Positions 53,020-62,823 of a stretch of DNA of 64,000 nucleotides are shown one piece after another (positions within the stretch are counted from its first letter, which is position 1; each line of letters opens with the position of its first letter). Below the pieces are notes generated by a model. That model saw only the letters and a list, made by a program, of their open reading frames with translations. It did no database searches and was not told the origin of the DNA. The stretch is taken from NCBI RefSeq assembly GCF_900109205.1, contig NZ_FNZB01000001.1, forward strand, positions 1-64,000. Reading direction: 5' to 3'. A program made the translations under genes and the position numbers. This stretch comes from Sphingomonas sp. OV641 (GTDB lineage Bacteria > Pseudomonadota > Alphaproteobacteria > Sphingomonadales > Sphingomonadaceae).

Positions 53020-54111
53020 GTGGGCACAGACGAGCTGTTCGAACCGCTGACGCTGCCGCGCGGACCCGCCATGAAGAACCGCTTCATGCTGGCGCCGCTG
53101 ACCAACCAGCAAAGTTTCGACGACGGGCGGCTTTCGCCGGAGGAGCAGCACTGGCTGACGATGCGGGCGAAGGGCGGCTTTGCCATCACGATGACGGCTG
53201 CGGCGCATGTTCAGGCGGTCGGGCAGGGGTTTGCCGGCCAGCTTGGCGTGTTCGACGACCGACATCTGGAGGGGCTGACCCGGCTGGCGGCGGCGATCCG
53301 CGCCGAAGGATCGATCTCGTCGGTACAGTTGCATCATGCCGGCAACCGTTCTCCCAAGGAGCTGGTGGGAACGCCGGTATGTCCTTCGGATGACCCCGAA
53401 ACCGGCGCGCGCGGACTGACGGGGGACGAAGTGGCGCAGCTGCGCGACGATTTCATCGCCGCCGCCAAGCGTTCGGAACAGGCGGGGTTCGACGGCGTGG
53501 AGATCCACGGCGCGCACGGTTACATCCTGGCGCAGTTCCTGTCGGCCGAGATCAACAAGCGCGACGATCTTTATGGCGGCAGCCTGGAGAACCGTTCGCG
53601 CATCCTGTTCGAGATCATCGATGGCATTCGCGCGGCCTGCGGCAGTGACTTTCAGATCGGTCTGCGGCTGTCACCGGAGCGTTTCGGCCTGAAGCTGGCC
53701 GAAATCCGGGATCTTGCGGCCGAACTGCTGCGGCAGGCGCAGATCGACTATCTCGACATGTCGCTGTGGGATGTCGCGAAGGAGCCGGTGGAGCCGGAAT
53801 TCCAGGGCCGTTCGCTGATGAGCTATTTCACGGACCTGCCGCGCGGCGACGTTCGGCTGGGGGCGGCGGGCAAGGTGATGAGCGCGGCCGATGCGCGCGG
53901 CGTTCTGGAGGCCGGCTGCGACTTCGTGGTGATCGGCCGGGGCGCGATCCTGCGGCACGACTTCCCCGAGCGCGTGCGGCGCGAGCGCGACTATTTGTCG
54001 CCGGCGCTTCCCGTCACCGCGCAGCATCTGCTGGACGAGGGGCTGAGCCCGCAGTTCGTGACCTATATGCGCAACTGGAAGGGCTTTGTGGAAGAGGAAG
54101 CGGCGGCCTGA
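53020..54111 (+). CDS. NADH:flavin oxidoreductase (Old Yellow Enzyme family)
   Basis: About 363 residues forming an FMN-binding barrel. Motifs are NRFMLAPLTNQQS, ISSVQLHHAGNRS, GFDGVEIHGAHGYILAQFLS, NKRDDLYGGSLENRSRILFE and the C-terminal FVVIGRGAILRHDFPERV. The family reduces activated C=C bonds; the physiological substrate is not deducible. GAGGAG touches the ATG at 53014, so the GTG at 53020, with 6-nt spacing, is the more likely start. It is convergent with the IclR gene, and a link to the neighbouring peptidase locus is possible but unproven. Confidence 0.9.
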   Translation: MGTDELFEPLTLPRGPAMKNRFMLAPLTNQQSFDDGRLSPEEQHWLTMRAKGGFAITMTAAAHVQAVGQGFAGQLGVFDDRHLEGLTRLAAAIRAEGSISSVQLHHAGNRSPKELVGTPVCPSDDPETGARGLTGDEVAQLRDDFIAAAKRSEQAGFDGVEIHGAHGYILAQFLSAEINKRDDLYGGSLENRSRILFEIIDGIRAACGSDFQIGLRLSPERFGLKLAEIRDLAAELLRQAQIDYLDMSLWDVAKEPVEPEFQGRSLMSYFTDLPRGDVRLGAAGKVMSAADARGVLEAGCDFVVIGRGAILRHDFPERVRRERDYLSPALPVTAQHLLDEGLSPQFVTYMRNWKGFVEEEAAA

Positions 54112-54151
54112 GCGTGGAAGGGCCGGCGCTGCCGTTCGCGGCGCCGGCCCG

Positions 54152-54982
54152 TCATTGCTGAAACCGCTCGTTGATGCTTCGCGCCGCGGTGCGCAGTTCC
54201 GGCACCAGCTTTTCGCGCATGTCCGCCACCGGAAAGCGCATGGACGGGCAGCAGGCATTCAGCGCGGCGATCACATGGCCGCTGGCGTCGTAGATCGGCA
54301 CCGACAGCGACCGAACGCCAACCTCCAGTTCCTCATCGACCAGCGAATAGCCGAGCTCCCGCGTTTCGGCGATGATCGCGCGCAACTGCTTGACCGAGCT
54401 GACCGTGCTGGTGGTGTGCTTTTCCAGCTTCACGCGATCGAAATAGCGTTCAAGCGTCTCGTCGCTTTCGCCGGCCAGCAACACCCGGCCCGTCGACACC
54501 GCATAAGCGGGCAGGCGGTTGCCGATGTTGATGCTGACCGAGATCACGCGATCGGGCGTGGATCGCGCGAGATAGGTGACATCGTCGCCGGTCAGCACGG
54601 CGGTGTAGATCGATTCCTGCGTCTTCTGCGACAGATCGTTCATCACCGGCTGAACGATGTCCAGAATGCCGACCGAGGACAGAGCGGAATAGCCGAGCTG
54701 CAGCACCTTGGGCCGCAGCGAGAAGTGACGGTCGCGCTTTTCGGCATAGCCTTCACGCACGAGCGTGAGCAGCAGGCGCCGGGTGGTCGCCCGTGACATG
54801 CCGGTGACCTTGGCGACATCGCTCAGCGTCATCGACGGCGTGTCGCGCGTGAAGGCGCAGATGACTTCCAGGCCGCGTGCCAGCGAGGCGACATAGTCCC
54901 GGTCGCCGTCTTCCGCCTCGTTCGGCAGGGACGCTTCATCATCCGCCATCTGGTCGCCTTCGCTGGCTGACATTGCGTACAT
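54152..54982 (-). CDS. IclR family transcriptional regulator
   Basis: A 276-residue regulator; ATG codons at 54970 and 54946 are alternative starts. The winged HTH lies at about residues 30-95 (YVASLARGLEVICAFTRD, TLSDVAKVTGMSRATTRRLL), followed by the IclR effector domain (LARSTPDRVISVSINIGNRL, YAVSTGRVLLAG, GVRSLSVPIYDASGHVIAAL). It is of the PcaR/PcaU subgroup type. It is divergent from the esterase, receptor and peptidase genes, which it probably controls; a palindrome of IclR style lies in the 239-bp gap. Confidence 0.9.
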   Translation of the reverse strand: MYAMSASEGDQMADDEASLPNEAEDGDRDYVASLARGLEVICAFTRDTPSMTLSDVAKVTGMSRATTRRLLLTLVREGYAEKRDRHFSLRPKVLQLGYSALSSVGILDIVQPVMNDLSQKTQESIYTAVLTGDDVTYLARSTPDRVISVSINIGNRLPAYAVSTGRVLLAGESDETLERYFDRVKLEKHTTSTVSSVKQLRAIIAETRELGYSLVDEELEVGVRSLSVPIYDASGHVIAALNACCPSMRFPVADMREKLVPELRTAARSINERFQQ

Positions 54983-55123
54983 CCTCCGGAATAGCTGCTG
55001 CGTGGCTAACGATCCGTTGCGGAAAAGCCGGATCAGGCCAAAGAATCAAGAACGCGGCCGCCGAGACCGAGGCCAGCAGCCATGATCCGGCAATGAGCGA
55101 ATGTGTGCGCTATTGCAACGTCC

Positions 55124-55138
55124 GTTCGCTATGCGATC
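55124..55138. promoter_or_regulatory. possible IclR operator
   Basis: GTTCGCTATGCGATC is an imperfect palindrome (TTCGC / GCGAT) like IclR-family sites. It is followed closely by a -35-like TTGACA at 55147-55152, upstream of the esterase-like gene. Confidence 0.4.
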
Positions 55139-55221
55139 AAAATTCCGTTGACAATGATTTCAGGTACGTCACATTCAACGTGCGGCGGAGCGGGGAGCTA
55201 GCCGCGACAAGGGGATGTGAC

Positions 55222-56949
55222 ATGCGAAAGACGTTCGCAGTCGGCGCTGCATTGGCGGCGCTGACAATGGGAACGCATGCGTTGCATGCAGAGGATTTTC
55301 GGGTCGAACTGTCGGCGCCGGGGGCGAAGGAGCCTGCCTATGAGGGCCGGGTGATCCTGGTGCTGGCGGCGGACGACAAGACGGAGCCGCGCTTTCAGGT
55401 CGACGCCAGCCACGACGCGGCGCAGGTGTTCGGCATCCAGGTCAAGGATTTCCGCAACGGGCAGGCCAAGGTGATCGGCACGGACGTGCTGGGCTATCCG
55501 GGCCGCAGCCTGTCCGATATTCCGGCGGGCACGTACAATGTGCAGGCCGTTCTGCATAAGTACGACACGTTCAAGCTGGGCAATGGCAAGGTGGTGAAGC
55601 TGCCCGCCGCGCGGGGCGCGGGGCAGAACTGGCGCAAGGAGCCGGGCAACATCATCAGCAAGCCGATCAAGGTGAACTTCGATCCGAAGCGCGCCGGTGA
55701 GATCAAGATCACGCTGACCGACGTGATCGGCCCGGTCGAGGAGCCGAAGGACACCGAGTTCGTCCGGCATTTCAAGTTCAAGTCCGAGCGGCTGTCGAAG
55801 TTCTGGGGCCGCGACGTCTATATGCGCGGCCATGTGCTGGTGCCGAAGGACTTCGACAAGCATCCCGAGGCCCGTTATCCCATCGCGATCTTCCACGGGC
55901 ATTTTCCCGAGGATTTCGGCGGGTTTCGCACCACGCCGCCGGACGCGAACATCAAGTGCGCGCCGAACAAGCGCTTCATCAACGAGACCTGCTACGCCCG
56001 CACCGAGCAGCAGGAGGCGTATGGCTTCTACCAGAAATGGGTGTCGCCCGACTTCCCGCGGATGCTGATCGTCGAGATCGACCACTCGAACCCCTATTAT
56101 GACGACAGCTATGCCGTGAATTCGGCGAATATCGGCCCCTATGGCGATGCGATCACGTATGATTTCATCCCGGCGCTGGAGAAGAAATTCCGCGGGATCG
56201 GCCAGGGCTGGGCACGGTTCCTGTACGGCGGGTCGACCGGCGGGTGGGAAGCATTGGCCGCGCAGGTCTTCTACCCCGACGAATATAATGGTGCCTTCGC
56301 CGCCTGCCCGGATCCGATCGATTTCCGGCAGACGATGGTCACGGACATCTACAAGGACAAGAACGCCTATTTCTGGACCGGCCCGTTCGGGAAGGTCGCG
56401 AAGCCGGGCAAGCGCGATTACCTGGGCCATCTGTCGCACACGATCGAGGACGAGAACCGCCTGGAGCTGGTGCTGGGCGACAAGACGCGATCAGGCGGCC
56501 AGTGGGACGTGTGGGAAGCGGTGTATTCGCCGATGGGCGAGGACGGTTATCCCAAGCGGATCTGGGACAAGGCCAGCGGCGAGATCGATCCCGCTGTCGC
56601 GACTTACTGGCGCGACAATTACGACATGCGCCACATCCTGGAACGTGACTGGCAGAAGCTTGCCCCCAAGTTGCAGGGCAAGATCCACATCTATGTCGGT
56701 GACATGGACAACTTCTATCTGAACAATGCCGTGTATCTGATGGAAGATTTCCTGAAGAAGGCACAGCCCGCTTATGGCGGGGAAATATTGTACGGCGATC
56801 GTGACGAACATTGCTGGAATGGTGATCCCACCCAGCCCAATTCCGTCGGGCGCCTCCGATACAATTGGATGTACGTGCCCAAGATCCTGAAGCGGATCGA
56901 GGCGGCGGCACCCAAGGGCGCTGACCTTACGAGCTGGCGGTACAAGTAA
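55222..56949 (+). CDS. secreted alpha/beta-hydrolase (esterase)-like protein
   Basis: A 575-residue protein with a signal peptide (residues 1-23, ending ALHA). The N-terminal 170 residues are beta-rich. The hydrolase-like part has GGSTGGW with Ser338 as putative nucleophile. HIYVGDMDNFYLNN and GDRDEHCWNGD offer an Asp and a His for a triad. The substrate is unknown and I do not recognise a named family. It is the first gene downstream of the divergent IclR promoter and lies 69 nt upstream of the TonB-dependent receptor, so it probably prepares the receptor's substrate at the cell surface or in the periplasm. The longer frame to 54877 overlaps the IclR gene. Confidence 0.75.
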   Translation: MRKTFAVGAALAALTMGTHALHAEDFRVELSAPGAKEPAYEGRVILVLAADDKTEPRFQVDASHDAAQVFGIQVKDFRNGQAKVIGTDVLGYPGRSLSDIPAGTYNVQAVLHKYDTFKLGNGKVVKLPAARGAGQNWRKEPGNIISKPIKVNFDPKRAGEIKITLTDVIGPVEEPKDTEFVRHFKFKSERLSKFWGRDVYMRGHVLVPKDFDKHPEARYPIAIFHGHFPEDFGGFRTTPPDANIKCAPNKRFINETCYARTEQQEAYGFYQKWVSPDFPRMLIVEIDHSNPYYDDSYAVNSANIGPYGDAITYDFIPALEKKFRGIGQGWARFLYGGSTGGWEALAAQVFYPDEYNGAFAACPDPIDFRQTMVTDIYKDKNAYFWTGPFGKVAKPGKRDYLGHLSHTIEDENRLELVLGDKTRSGGQWDVWEAVYSPMGEDGYPKRIWDKASGEIDPAVATYWRDNYDMRHILERDWQKLAPKLQGKIHIYVGDMDNFYLNNAVYLMEDFLKKAQPAYGGEILYGDRDEHCWNGDPTQPNSVGRLRYNWMYVPKILKRIEAAAPKGADLTSWRYK

Positions 56950-56965
56950 AAAGAACGGTTCGCCG

Positions 56966-56985
56966 CGCCGGCTGGGGAGCCGGCG
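56966..56985 (+). other. hairpin between the esterase-like and receptor genes
   Basis: An 8-bp stem cgccggct / agccggcg with a GGGG loop and no T run. It may stabilise or attenuate the transcript between the two genes. Confidence 0.5.
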
Positions 56986-57018
56986 ACGTGCGGCATTCAC
57001 TCGAAATCAGGGAGTTTG

Positions 57019-60000
57019 ATGATGGCTAACAGGTCACACTTGCGTCGGTTGCTGCTCTGCTCCGCCGTGATGATAAGCGGGGCGGCCATGCCGTCCATGG
57101 CGCAGGATATCCCGGCGGATAGCACCACCAGCAGCAGCACGGGTGACGCGGACATCGTGGTCACCGGTTCGCGCATCCGCTCGCCCAACCTCGAGAGCGT
57201 CAGCCCGGTGACGACCGTGGCGGCGGAGGAGTTCGCCGTACGCGGCACGGTGCGCACCGAGGACCTCGTCAACCAATTGCCGCAGGTGTTCGCGGCGCAG
57301 GGCGCGGCGAACTCCAACGAGGCGACCGGCACCGCGCAGGTTGACCTTCGCGGTCTCAGCCCGTCGCGCACGCTGGTGCTGATCAACGGGCGCCGACTGC
57401 CTTATGGTTCGCCCAAGAACATCCCGTCGGATCTCAATCAGGTGCCGACGCCGCTGATCCAGTCGGTCGAGGTGCTGACGGGCGGTGCATCAGCGGTGTA
57501 CGGATCGGACGCGATCGCGGGCGTCGTGAACTTCAAGCTGATGGACAATTTCAGCGGCATCCGTTTCACCGGCAGCATCGCCGGCTTTCAGCACACCAAC
57601 GACCGCGACGAGCTGCGCGACCTGCTGGACCGCAACAATGCCAACGTGCCGGGCGCGTATCTGAAGCCCGACAAGGGGATCTGGAACGGCTTCACGACCG
57701 AGCTGTCGGCCGTCGCTGGCGGCAACATCGGCGAGGGCCGTGGCAACGTCACCGCTTATGCGACCTATCGCAAGGTGAACCCGATCCTGCAGGCGGATTA
57801 CGACTACAGCGCATGCGCACTCGGCGCGAGCGGACCGGGCGGGGCCGATTTCTCGTGCAGCGGATCGGCAACGAACGCCCCGGCGAACTTCACCAATGCG
57901 GGCGGCATCCCCGGCCTGCCCACGTCTTTCCGCGCGACGGGCGACAGCCAGTTCGTGCCCGGCACGCTGACGTACAATTTCGCGCCATACAATTACTACC
58001 AGCGCCCGGACGAGCGCTACGCGCTGGGCGCAATGGCACATTACGAGGTGAACGAGAACTTCACTCCCTATATCGAAGCGTCGTTCATGGAGGACCGCTC
58101 CGTCGCGCAGATCGCGCCGGGCACCAACAGCGCCGGCATCACCGTGGGTGCGGGCAGCATCAGCGGCATCAACTGCGACAATCCCTTCCTGAGCGCGCAG
58201 CAGGCGAGCTTCTTGTGCACCAGCCGCGGGCTTTCCACCGGCAGCATCTATGACGCGTCGGGCAATTACGTCGGCCCGCAATCGGTGGCGCAGGGCGTGC
58301 TGGTGGCGCGTCGCAACGTGGAAGGCGGCAACCGCCAGGACGACATCCAGCACCAGAGCTATCGCATCGTGCTGGGCGCGCGTGGCGACATCGCCGGGCC
58401 GTTCAAATATGACGTGTACGGCATCTATTCGAAGGTGAGCTATCGCAGCCGCTTCTCGGGCGATGCGAACCGGCAGCGGACCGCGAATGCCTTCAACGCG
58501 GTGCGCAATTCCGCCGGCCAGATCGTCTGCGCGATCAACGCCGATGCAAACCCGAACAACAATGACGCGAACTGCTCGCCGCTCGACTATTTCGGGCCGC
58601 AGGCGAGCGCCGATGCGGTTGATTACGTCGCCGAGGTGAAGAGCATCACGGGCGATACCAACCTCGTCAACGTGGTGGCGGCCGTGGACGGTGACCTGGG
58701 CGAATGGGGGATCAAATCGCCGCTCGCCAACAGCGGCGTGGCCGTGGCGTTCGGCTACGAATTCCGCAAGAATTCGGTCGATTACCAGCCGGACGAAATC
58801 TACCAGGCGGCGGCCAGCCCCGAACTGCCGATCAACGGCTCGGTTTCGGTGAAGGAGTTCTTCGGCGAGTTGATCGTGCCGCTCGTCGAGCAGGTGCCGT
58901 TCGTGCAGAGCCTGTCGTTCGAAGGCGCGTATCGCTATTCGGATTACGACAGCGGGTTCAAGACGGACACCTACAAGCTTGGCCTGAACTGGTCCCCCGT
59001 CGATGATTTCCGTTTTCGTGGATCGTACCAGCGCGCCGTCCGCGCACCGAACGTGATCGAGCTGTTTTCCAGCCAGCAGCTGTTCGAGGTGGAGCTGACG
59101 GAAAATGCCGACGGCTCCTATGATCCGTGCTCGGGCGCCAACCCGATCGCGACCCTTGAACAATGCGCGCGTACCGGCGTGACAGCCGCGCAATATGGCA
59201 ACATCGTCGACAATCCGGCCGGCCAGTTCAACTCGCTGATCGGCGGCAACCCGGACCTGGACCCGGAAACCGCCAAGACGCTGTCGCTGGGCGCCGTGTT
59301 CGAGCCGCGCTTCGTGCGGGGCCTGACCATCTCGGTCGATTATTTCGACATCGAAGTCGAGAACCTCGTCGGCAGCGTCAACCCAAACCTGTCGATCGCC
59401 AACTGCCTGGCGAACGGCGATCCCTATTTCTGCAGCCTGATCCAGCGCAGTCCGCAAAGCGGATCGCTGTGGCAGGGAGAGAACGGTTACTTCCGGCGCT
59501 TCAACGTCAACACCGGCTCGCTGCAGACCAAGGGTGTCGACGTGGTGGTCGATTACCGGATGAACCTGAACGACCTGGGGCTCAATGCCGGTCGCCTGAA
59601 CTTCAACCTGGTTGGCACCTATCTCGACTCCTACAAGACGGTGCCGCTGCCCAATTCGCCCGAGAGCGACATCTATGAGTGCAAGGGTCTGTATGCCGGC
59701 CTGTGCGGTCGTCCGCGCCCGGAATGGCGCCACAAGTTCATGACCACCTGGGCACCGGCCGACCGGTTCAGCCTGACCGCGACGTGGCGCTACGTCTCGT
59801 CGGTGAAGATCGCGCAGACCAGCGACCAGCCGGCACTGACGGGCAGCTTCTCCGAAGTGAACCGCGAACTGGGCGCGCGCAGTTATTTCGACCTCGCGGC
59901 CTCATTCGAGGTGCGCAAGGACTTCACCTTCCGCGCGGGCATCAACAACCTGTTCGACAAGGATCCGCCGCTGACCACCACCGCGGCGATCGAGGACGGC

Positions 60001-60078
60001 GGCAACGGCAACACCTATCCGCAATTCTACGATGCGACGGGACGGTACCTGTTCCTCAGCGCATCGGTTGGCTTCTGA
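57019..60078 (+). CDS. TonB-dependent outer-membrane receptor
   Basis: A receptor of about 1019 residues. The signal peptide ends SMAQD and is followed by a TonB-box-like DADIVVTGSRIRSPN. The plug has DLVNQLPQVFAAQG, VDLRGLSPSRTLVLINGRR and VLTGGASAVYGSDAIAGVVNF. The large barrel ends in SASVGF. There is no STN domain. It is the sphingomonad type often linked to organic nutrients rather than iron. Followed by a terminator and then by M20 and M24 peptidase genes, a peptide-like or amide-bearing substrate is suggested. ATG at 57019 or 57022; a GGGA sequence precedes both. Confidence 0.92.
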   Translation: MMANRSHLRRLLLCSAVMISGAAMPSMAQDIPADSTTSSSTGDADIVVTGSRIRSPNLESVSPVTTVAAEEFAVRGTVRTEDLVNQLPQVFAAQGAANSNEATGTAQVDLRGLSPSRTLVLINGRRLPYGSPKNIPSDLNQVPTPLIQSVEVLTGGASAVYGSDAIAGVVNFKLMDNFSGIRFTGSIAGFQHTNDRDELRDLLDRNNANVPGAYLKPDKGIWNGFTTELSAVAGGNIGEGRGNVTAYATYRKVNPILQADYDYSACALGASGPGGADFSCSGSATNAPANFTNAGGIPGLPTSFRATGDSQFVPGTLTYNFAPYNYYQRPDERYALGAMAHYEVNENFTPYIEASFMEDRSVAQIAPGTNSAGITVGAGSISGINCDNPFLSAQQASFLCTSRGLSTGSIYDASGNYVGPQSVAQGVLVARRNVEGGNRQDDIQHQSYRIVLGARGDIAGPFKYDVYGIYSKVSYRSRFSGDANRQRTANAFNAVRNSAGQIVCAINADANPNNNDANCSPLDYFGPQASADAVDYVAEVKSITGDTNLVNVVAAVDGDLGEWGIKSPLANSGVAVAFGYEFRKNSVDYQPDEIYQAAASPELPINGSVSVKEFFGELIVPLVEQVPFVQSLSFEGAYRYSDYDSGFKTDTYKLGLNWSPVDDFRFRGSYQRAVRAPNVIELFSSQQLFEVELTENADGSYDPCSGANPIATLEQCARTGVTAAQYGNIVDNPAGQFNSLIGGNPDLDPETAKTLSLGAVFEPRFVRGLTISVDYFDIEVENLVGSVNPNLSIANCLANGDPYFCSLIQRSPQSGSLWQGENGYFRRFNVNTGSLQTKGVDVVVDYRMNLNDLGLNAGRLNFNLVGTYLDSYKTVPLPNSPESDIYECKGLYAGLCGRPRPEWRHKFMTTWAPADRFSLTATWRYVSSVKIAQTSDQPALTGSFSEVNRELGARSYFDLAASFEVRKDFTFRAGINNLFDKDPPLTTTAAIEDGGNGNTYPQFYDATGRYLFLSASVGF

Positions 60079-60094
60079 GGAAACATTGCCAACG

Positions 60095-60131
60095 GCCGGG
60101 GGCGCAAGGTAGCGCCTCCGGCATCTTTTTT
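60095..60131 (+). terminator. intrinsic terminator after the receptor gene
   Basis: An 11-bp stem (gccgggggcgc with gcgcctccggc, one G-T pair), a 6-nt loop and a run of T residues. It lies 17 nt after the receptor stop and 16 nt before the M20 start, so the peptidase genes are expressed by read-through or from their own promoter. Confidence 0.85.
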
Positions 60132-60146
60132 GGGTGGGGAATAATC

Positions 60147-61559
60147 ATGAAATTGCGTTGGTGTGCCGGTGCCGCGATGGCGCTTGTCCTGTCATCGGGT
60201 GCCATGGCGGCGTCAGCCGCGCCCGTCACCGACGCCGACCGGGCGATGGCACGCCAGATGCTGGAAGAGGCGATCGCCACGCCGACCGCCAAGGGGCGCG
60301 GGCAGGTGCCGGCGCTGATCGAGAAATATTCGGCGCGGCTGCGCGAGGCGGGCTTCAAGGCCGACGAGATCATGACCGTGCCGGTCGAGATCGATGGCGA
60401 GAAGACCGCGGGCCTAGTCGTGCGCTATGCCGGGCGCAATCCGGGCGCGAAGCCAATTGCGTTCCTCGGCCATATGGACGTGGTCGATGCGCTGAAGGAG
60501 AACTGGTCCACCGACCCCTATGTGCCGACCGAGAAGGACGGGTACATTTACGGCCGCGGCTCGACCGACAACAAGGCTGGCGTGACCGCGCTGGTCGCGA
60601 GCTTCATCCGCTTGAAGCGCGCGGGCTTCGTGCCGGAGCGTGACCTGCTGCTCGCCTTCTCGGGCGACGAGGAGACCGGCATGCTGACGACGCGGGCGCT
60701 GACCAAGCATCCGCTCGTCTCGCGCGCCGAGTTCGCGCTGAATTCCGACGCCGGATCGGGGCAGATCGGCGCGGACGGCAAATATCGCTTCAACATCCAG
60801 GCGGCCGAGAAGACCTACGCCAATTATGTGATCGCCGCGAAGAACCCCGGCGGGCACAGCTCCGCGCCGCGCGCCGACAATGCGATCTACGATCTCGCCC
60901 GCGCGCTGACCAAGCTGGAGGCGCTTCGCTTCCCGGTCGAATTCAACGAGATCACCCGCATCATGGTCGCCGACATGGCGAAGGAGAAGGGCGGCGAGCT
61001 GGGCAATGCCCTGACCACGCTGCTGGCGAACCCGAACGATGCGGCAGCGCGCACGGTGGCGGAGAAATACCCGCACCAGGCGAACATCCTGTGGACGACC
61101 TGTGTGGCGACCATGCTTCAGGCGGGCAATGCGCCCAACGCGCTGCCGCAGAATGCGACCGCGAACGTGAACTGCCGCATCTTCCCGGGCACCAAGGTGG
61201 AGGATGTGCGGGCGAGGATCGCGCAGACCATCGGTGACGACAAGCTGAGCGTGGCGCTGGTCGGCGAAGGCGTCGAGAGCCCCGTATCACCGGTCAATCC
61301 AGCGCTGTTCGCCCGGCTCCAGAAGGCTATGGACGCGACCTATCCGGGCGTGACGCTGAAGCCGAGCATGTCTTCCGGCGGCACCGACGGCCGCGAATTC
61401 CGCAGCGCCGGCATCCCGACCTATGGCGCGGGCGCGCTGGCGCTGGGGGCGGACGATTCCCGCGCCCATGGGACGGACGAGCGCGTGCCGATCGCGGCGT
61501 ATCTGAAGCAGCTCGATTATTGGGACGTGCTGCTGCGCGACCTGGGAGGTCGCAAGTGA
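60147..61559 (+). CDS. secreted M20 family metallopeptidase
   Basis: A 470-residue protein with a signal peptide (residues 1-25, ending ASAAP). The di-zinc site is complete: His-Asp in FLGHMDVVDA, Asp in GRGSTDNKAG, the Glu-Glu pair in SGDEETG, Asp in LNSDAGSG and His in SRAHGTDERV. The dimerisation domain lies between. M20 enzymes trim amino acids or acyl groups from peptides. The start ATG is 16 nt after the terminator; the frame is open further upstream in the shadow of the receptor gene. It overlaps the next gene by 4 nt. Confidence 0.9.
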   Translation: MKLRWCAGAAMALVLSSGAMAASAAPVTDADRAMARQMLEEAIATPTAKGRGQVPALIEKYSARLREAGFKADEIMTVPVEIDGEKTAGLVVRYAGRNPGAKPIAFLGHMDVVDALKENWSTDPYVPTEKDGYIYGRGSTDNKAGVTALVASFIRLKRAGFVPERDLLLAFSGDEETGMLTTRALTKHPLVSRAEFALNSDAGSGQIGADGKYRFNIQAAEKTYANYVIAAKNPGGHSSAPRADNAIYDLARALTKLEALRFPVEFNEITRIMVADMAKEKGGELGNALTTLLANPNDAAARTVAEKYPHQANILWTTCVATMLQAGNAPNALPQNATANVNCRIFPGTKVEDVRARIAQTIGDDKLSVALVGEGVESPVSPVNPALFARLQKAMDATYPGVTLKPSMSSGGTDGREFRSAGIPTYGAGALALGADDSRAHGTDERVPIAAYLKQLDYWDVLLRDLGGRK

Positions 61560-62809
61560 TCGGCGCGCTGGCACGACGCGACGTGCTGCGCGGCGCGGCG
61601 GCGGGGAGCGCGCTTGCGGCGCTGCCGGGCGCGGCGTTCGCCGGGCAGGGCGCGGCGGCAGCGTCGCTTACTCCCGTCGCGCCGATCAGCCGGGCCGAGC
61701 GCGAGGCGCGGCTGGCGCGGATGCAGGCGGAGCTTCGCCGGCGCAACCTGTCGGCGCTGCTGGTCGAGGCGGGATCAAGCCTCGTCTACTTCACCGGGGT
61801 CGACTGGTGGCGGAGCGAGCGGACCACCGCGGCGGTGATCCCCGCCGAAGGCCCGGTGCTGATCGTCACGCCGTTCTTCGAGGAGCCGTCGATCCGCGAG
61901 ATGCTGGACGTGCCGGGCGAGGTGCGCGTGTGGCAGGAGGACGAAAGCCCCTTTGCGGTGATCGCGGGGTGGCTGAAGGAGAAGAAGCGCGACGCCGGCA
62001 CGCTGGCGGTAGAGGAGACGACGCGCTTCTTCATCGTCGATGGCGTCCGCCGGGTGCTGCCTGACCTGAAGACGGTATCGGGCGCCGCGCCGGTCAATGC
62101 GCTGCGCATGATCAAGAGCCCGGCCGAAATCGCGCTGATGCAGCGGGCAAACGACATCATGATCGCCGCCTATCGCGCCACTTATGGCCAGGTGCAGGCG
62201 GGCATGATCGGCAATGAGATCAACGCGATCATGGAGCGGGAACTCACCCGCAACGGTGGCCAGCGCGCGTCGAGCAGCGCGCAGGTGGGGCCGGGCAGCG
62301 CACTGCCGCATGGGTCCAAGGAGCGACTGAAGGTCTCCGAAGGCACCGTCGTGCTGATGGACTGCACCTGCAGCGTGCACGGCTATGTCTCCGACATTTC
62401 CCGCACCTTCGTCTTCGGTGAGCCGACGGCGGAGCAGCGGCGCGTGTTCGGCCATATGCGCCAGGGGATGACGGTGGCGATGGAGGCGGCGAAGGTCGGC
62501 GCGCCGGCGGGCAGCGTGGATGATGCCGTGCGCCGCTATTACGAGAAGCTGGGTTACGGTCCGCGCTACGCCCTGCCGGGCCTGTCGCATCGCACCGGCC
62601 ATGGCATCGGCCTCGACGTGCACGAGCCGGTGAACCTGGTGCATGGCGAAACCACGCCGCTGGCGCCGGGCATGTGCTTTTCGAACGAGCCGGGCCTCTA
62701 CCTGCCGGGCAAGTTCGGCATCCGCATCGAGGATTGTTTCTTCATGACCGAGCAGGGGCCGCGCTTCTTCACGCAGCCGCCGTCCTCGCTCGACAAGCCA
62801 TTCGGATAG
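61556..62809 (+). CDS. M24 family metallopeptidase (Xaa-Pro peptidase type), Tat signal
   Basis: A 417-residue enzyme starting at GTG overlapping the M20 stop (GTGA), preceded by GGGAGG. The N-terminus has a twin-arginine signal (LARRDVLRGAAAGSALAALP). After a creatinase-like N-domain comes the pita-bread fold with all five metal ligands: Asp in LMDCTCSVHG, Asp in VSDISRT, His in RTGHGIGLD, Glu in SNEPGLY and Glu in IRIEDCF. Likely periplasmic aminopeptidase on Xaa-Pro or related dipeptides. Confidence 0.9.
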   Translation: MIGALARRDVLRGAAAGSALAALPGAAFAGQGAAAASLTPVAPISRAEREARLARMQAELRRRNLSALLVEAGSSLVYFTGVDWWRSERTTAAVIPAEGPVLIVTPFFEEPSIREMLDVPGEVRVWQEDESPFAVIAGWLKEKKRDAGTLAVEETTRFFIVDGVRRVLPDLKTVSGAAPVNALRMIKSPAEIALMQRANDIMIAAYRATYGQVQAGMIGNEINAIMERELTRNGGQRASSSAQVGPGSALPHGSKERLKVSEGTVVLMDCTCSVHGYVSDISRTFVFGEPTAEQRRVFGHMRQGMTVAMEAAKVGAPAGSVDDAVRRYYEKLGYGPRYALPGLSHRTGHGIGLDVHEPVNLVHGETTPLAPGMCFSNEPGLYLPGKFGIRIEDCFFMTEQGPRFFTQPPSSLDKPFG

Positions 62810-62823
62810 AAGGGGAGGGCGTG

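Noticed and set aside
57490..59733. A 747-codon open frame antisense to the TonB-dependent receptor
   Set aside because: Shadow of the receptor's third-position GC. No protein family features.
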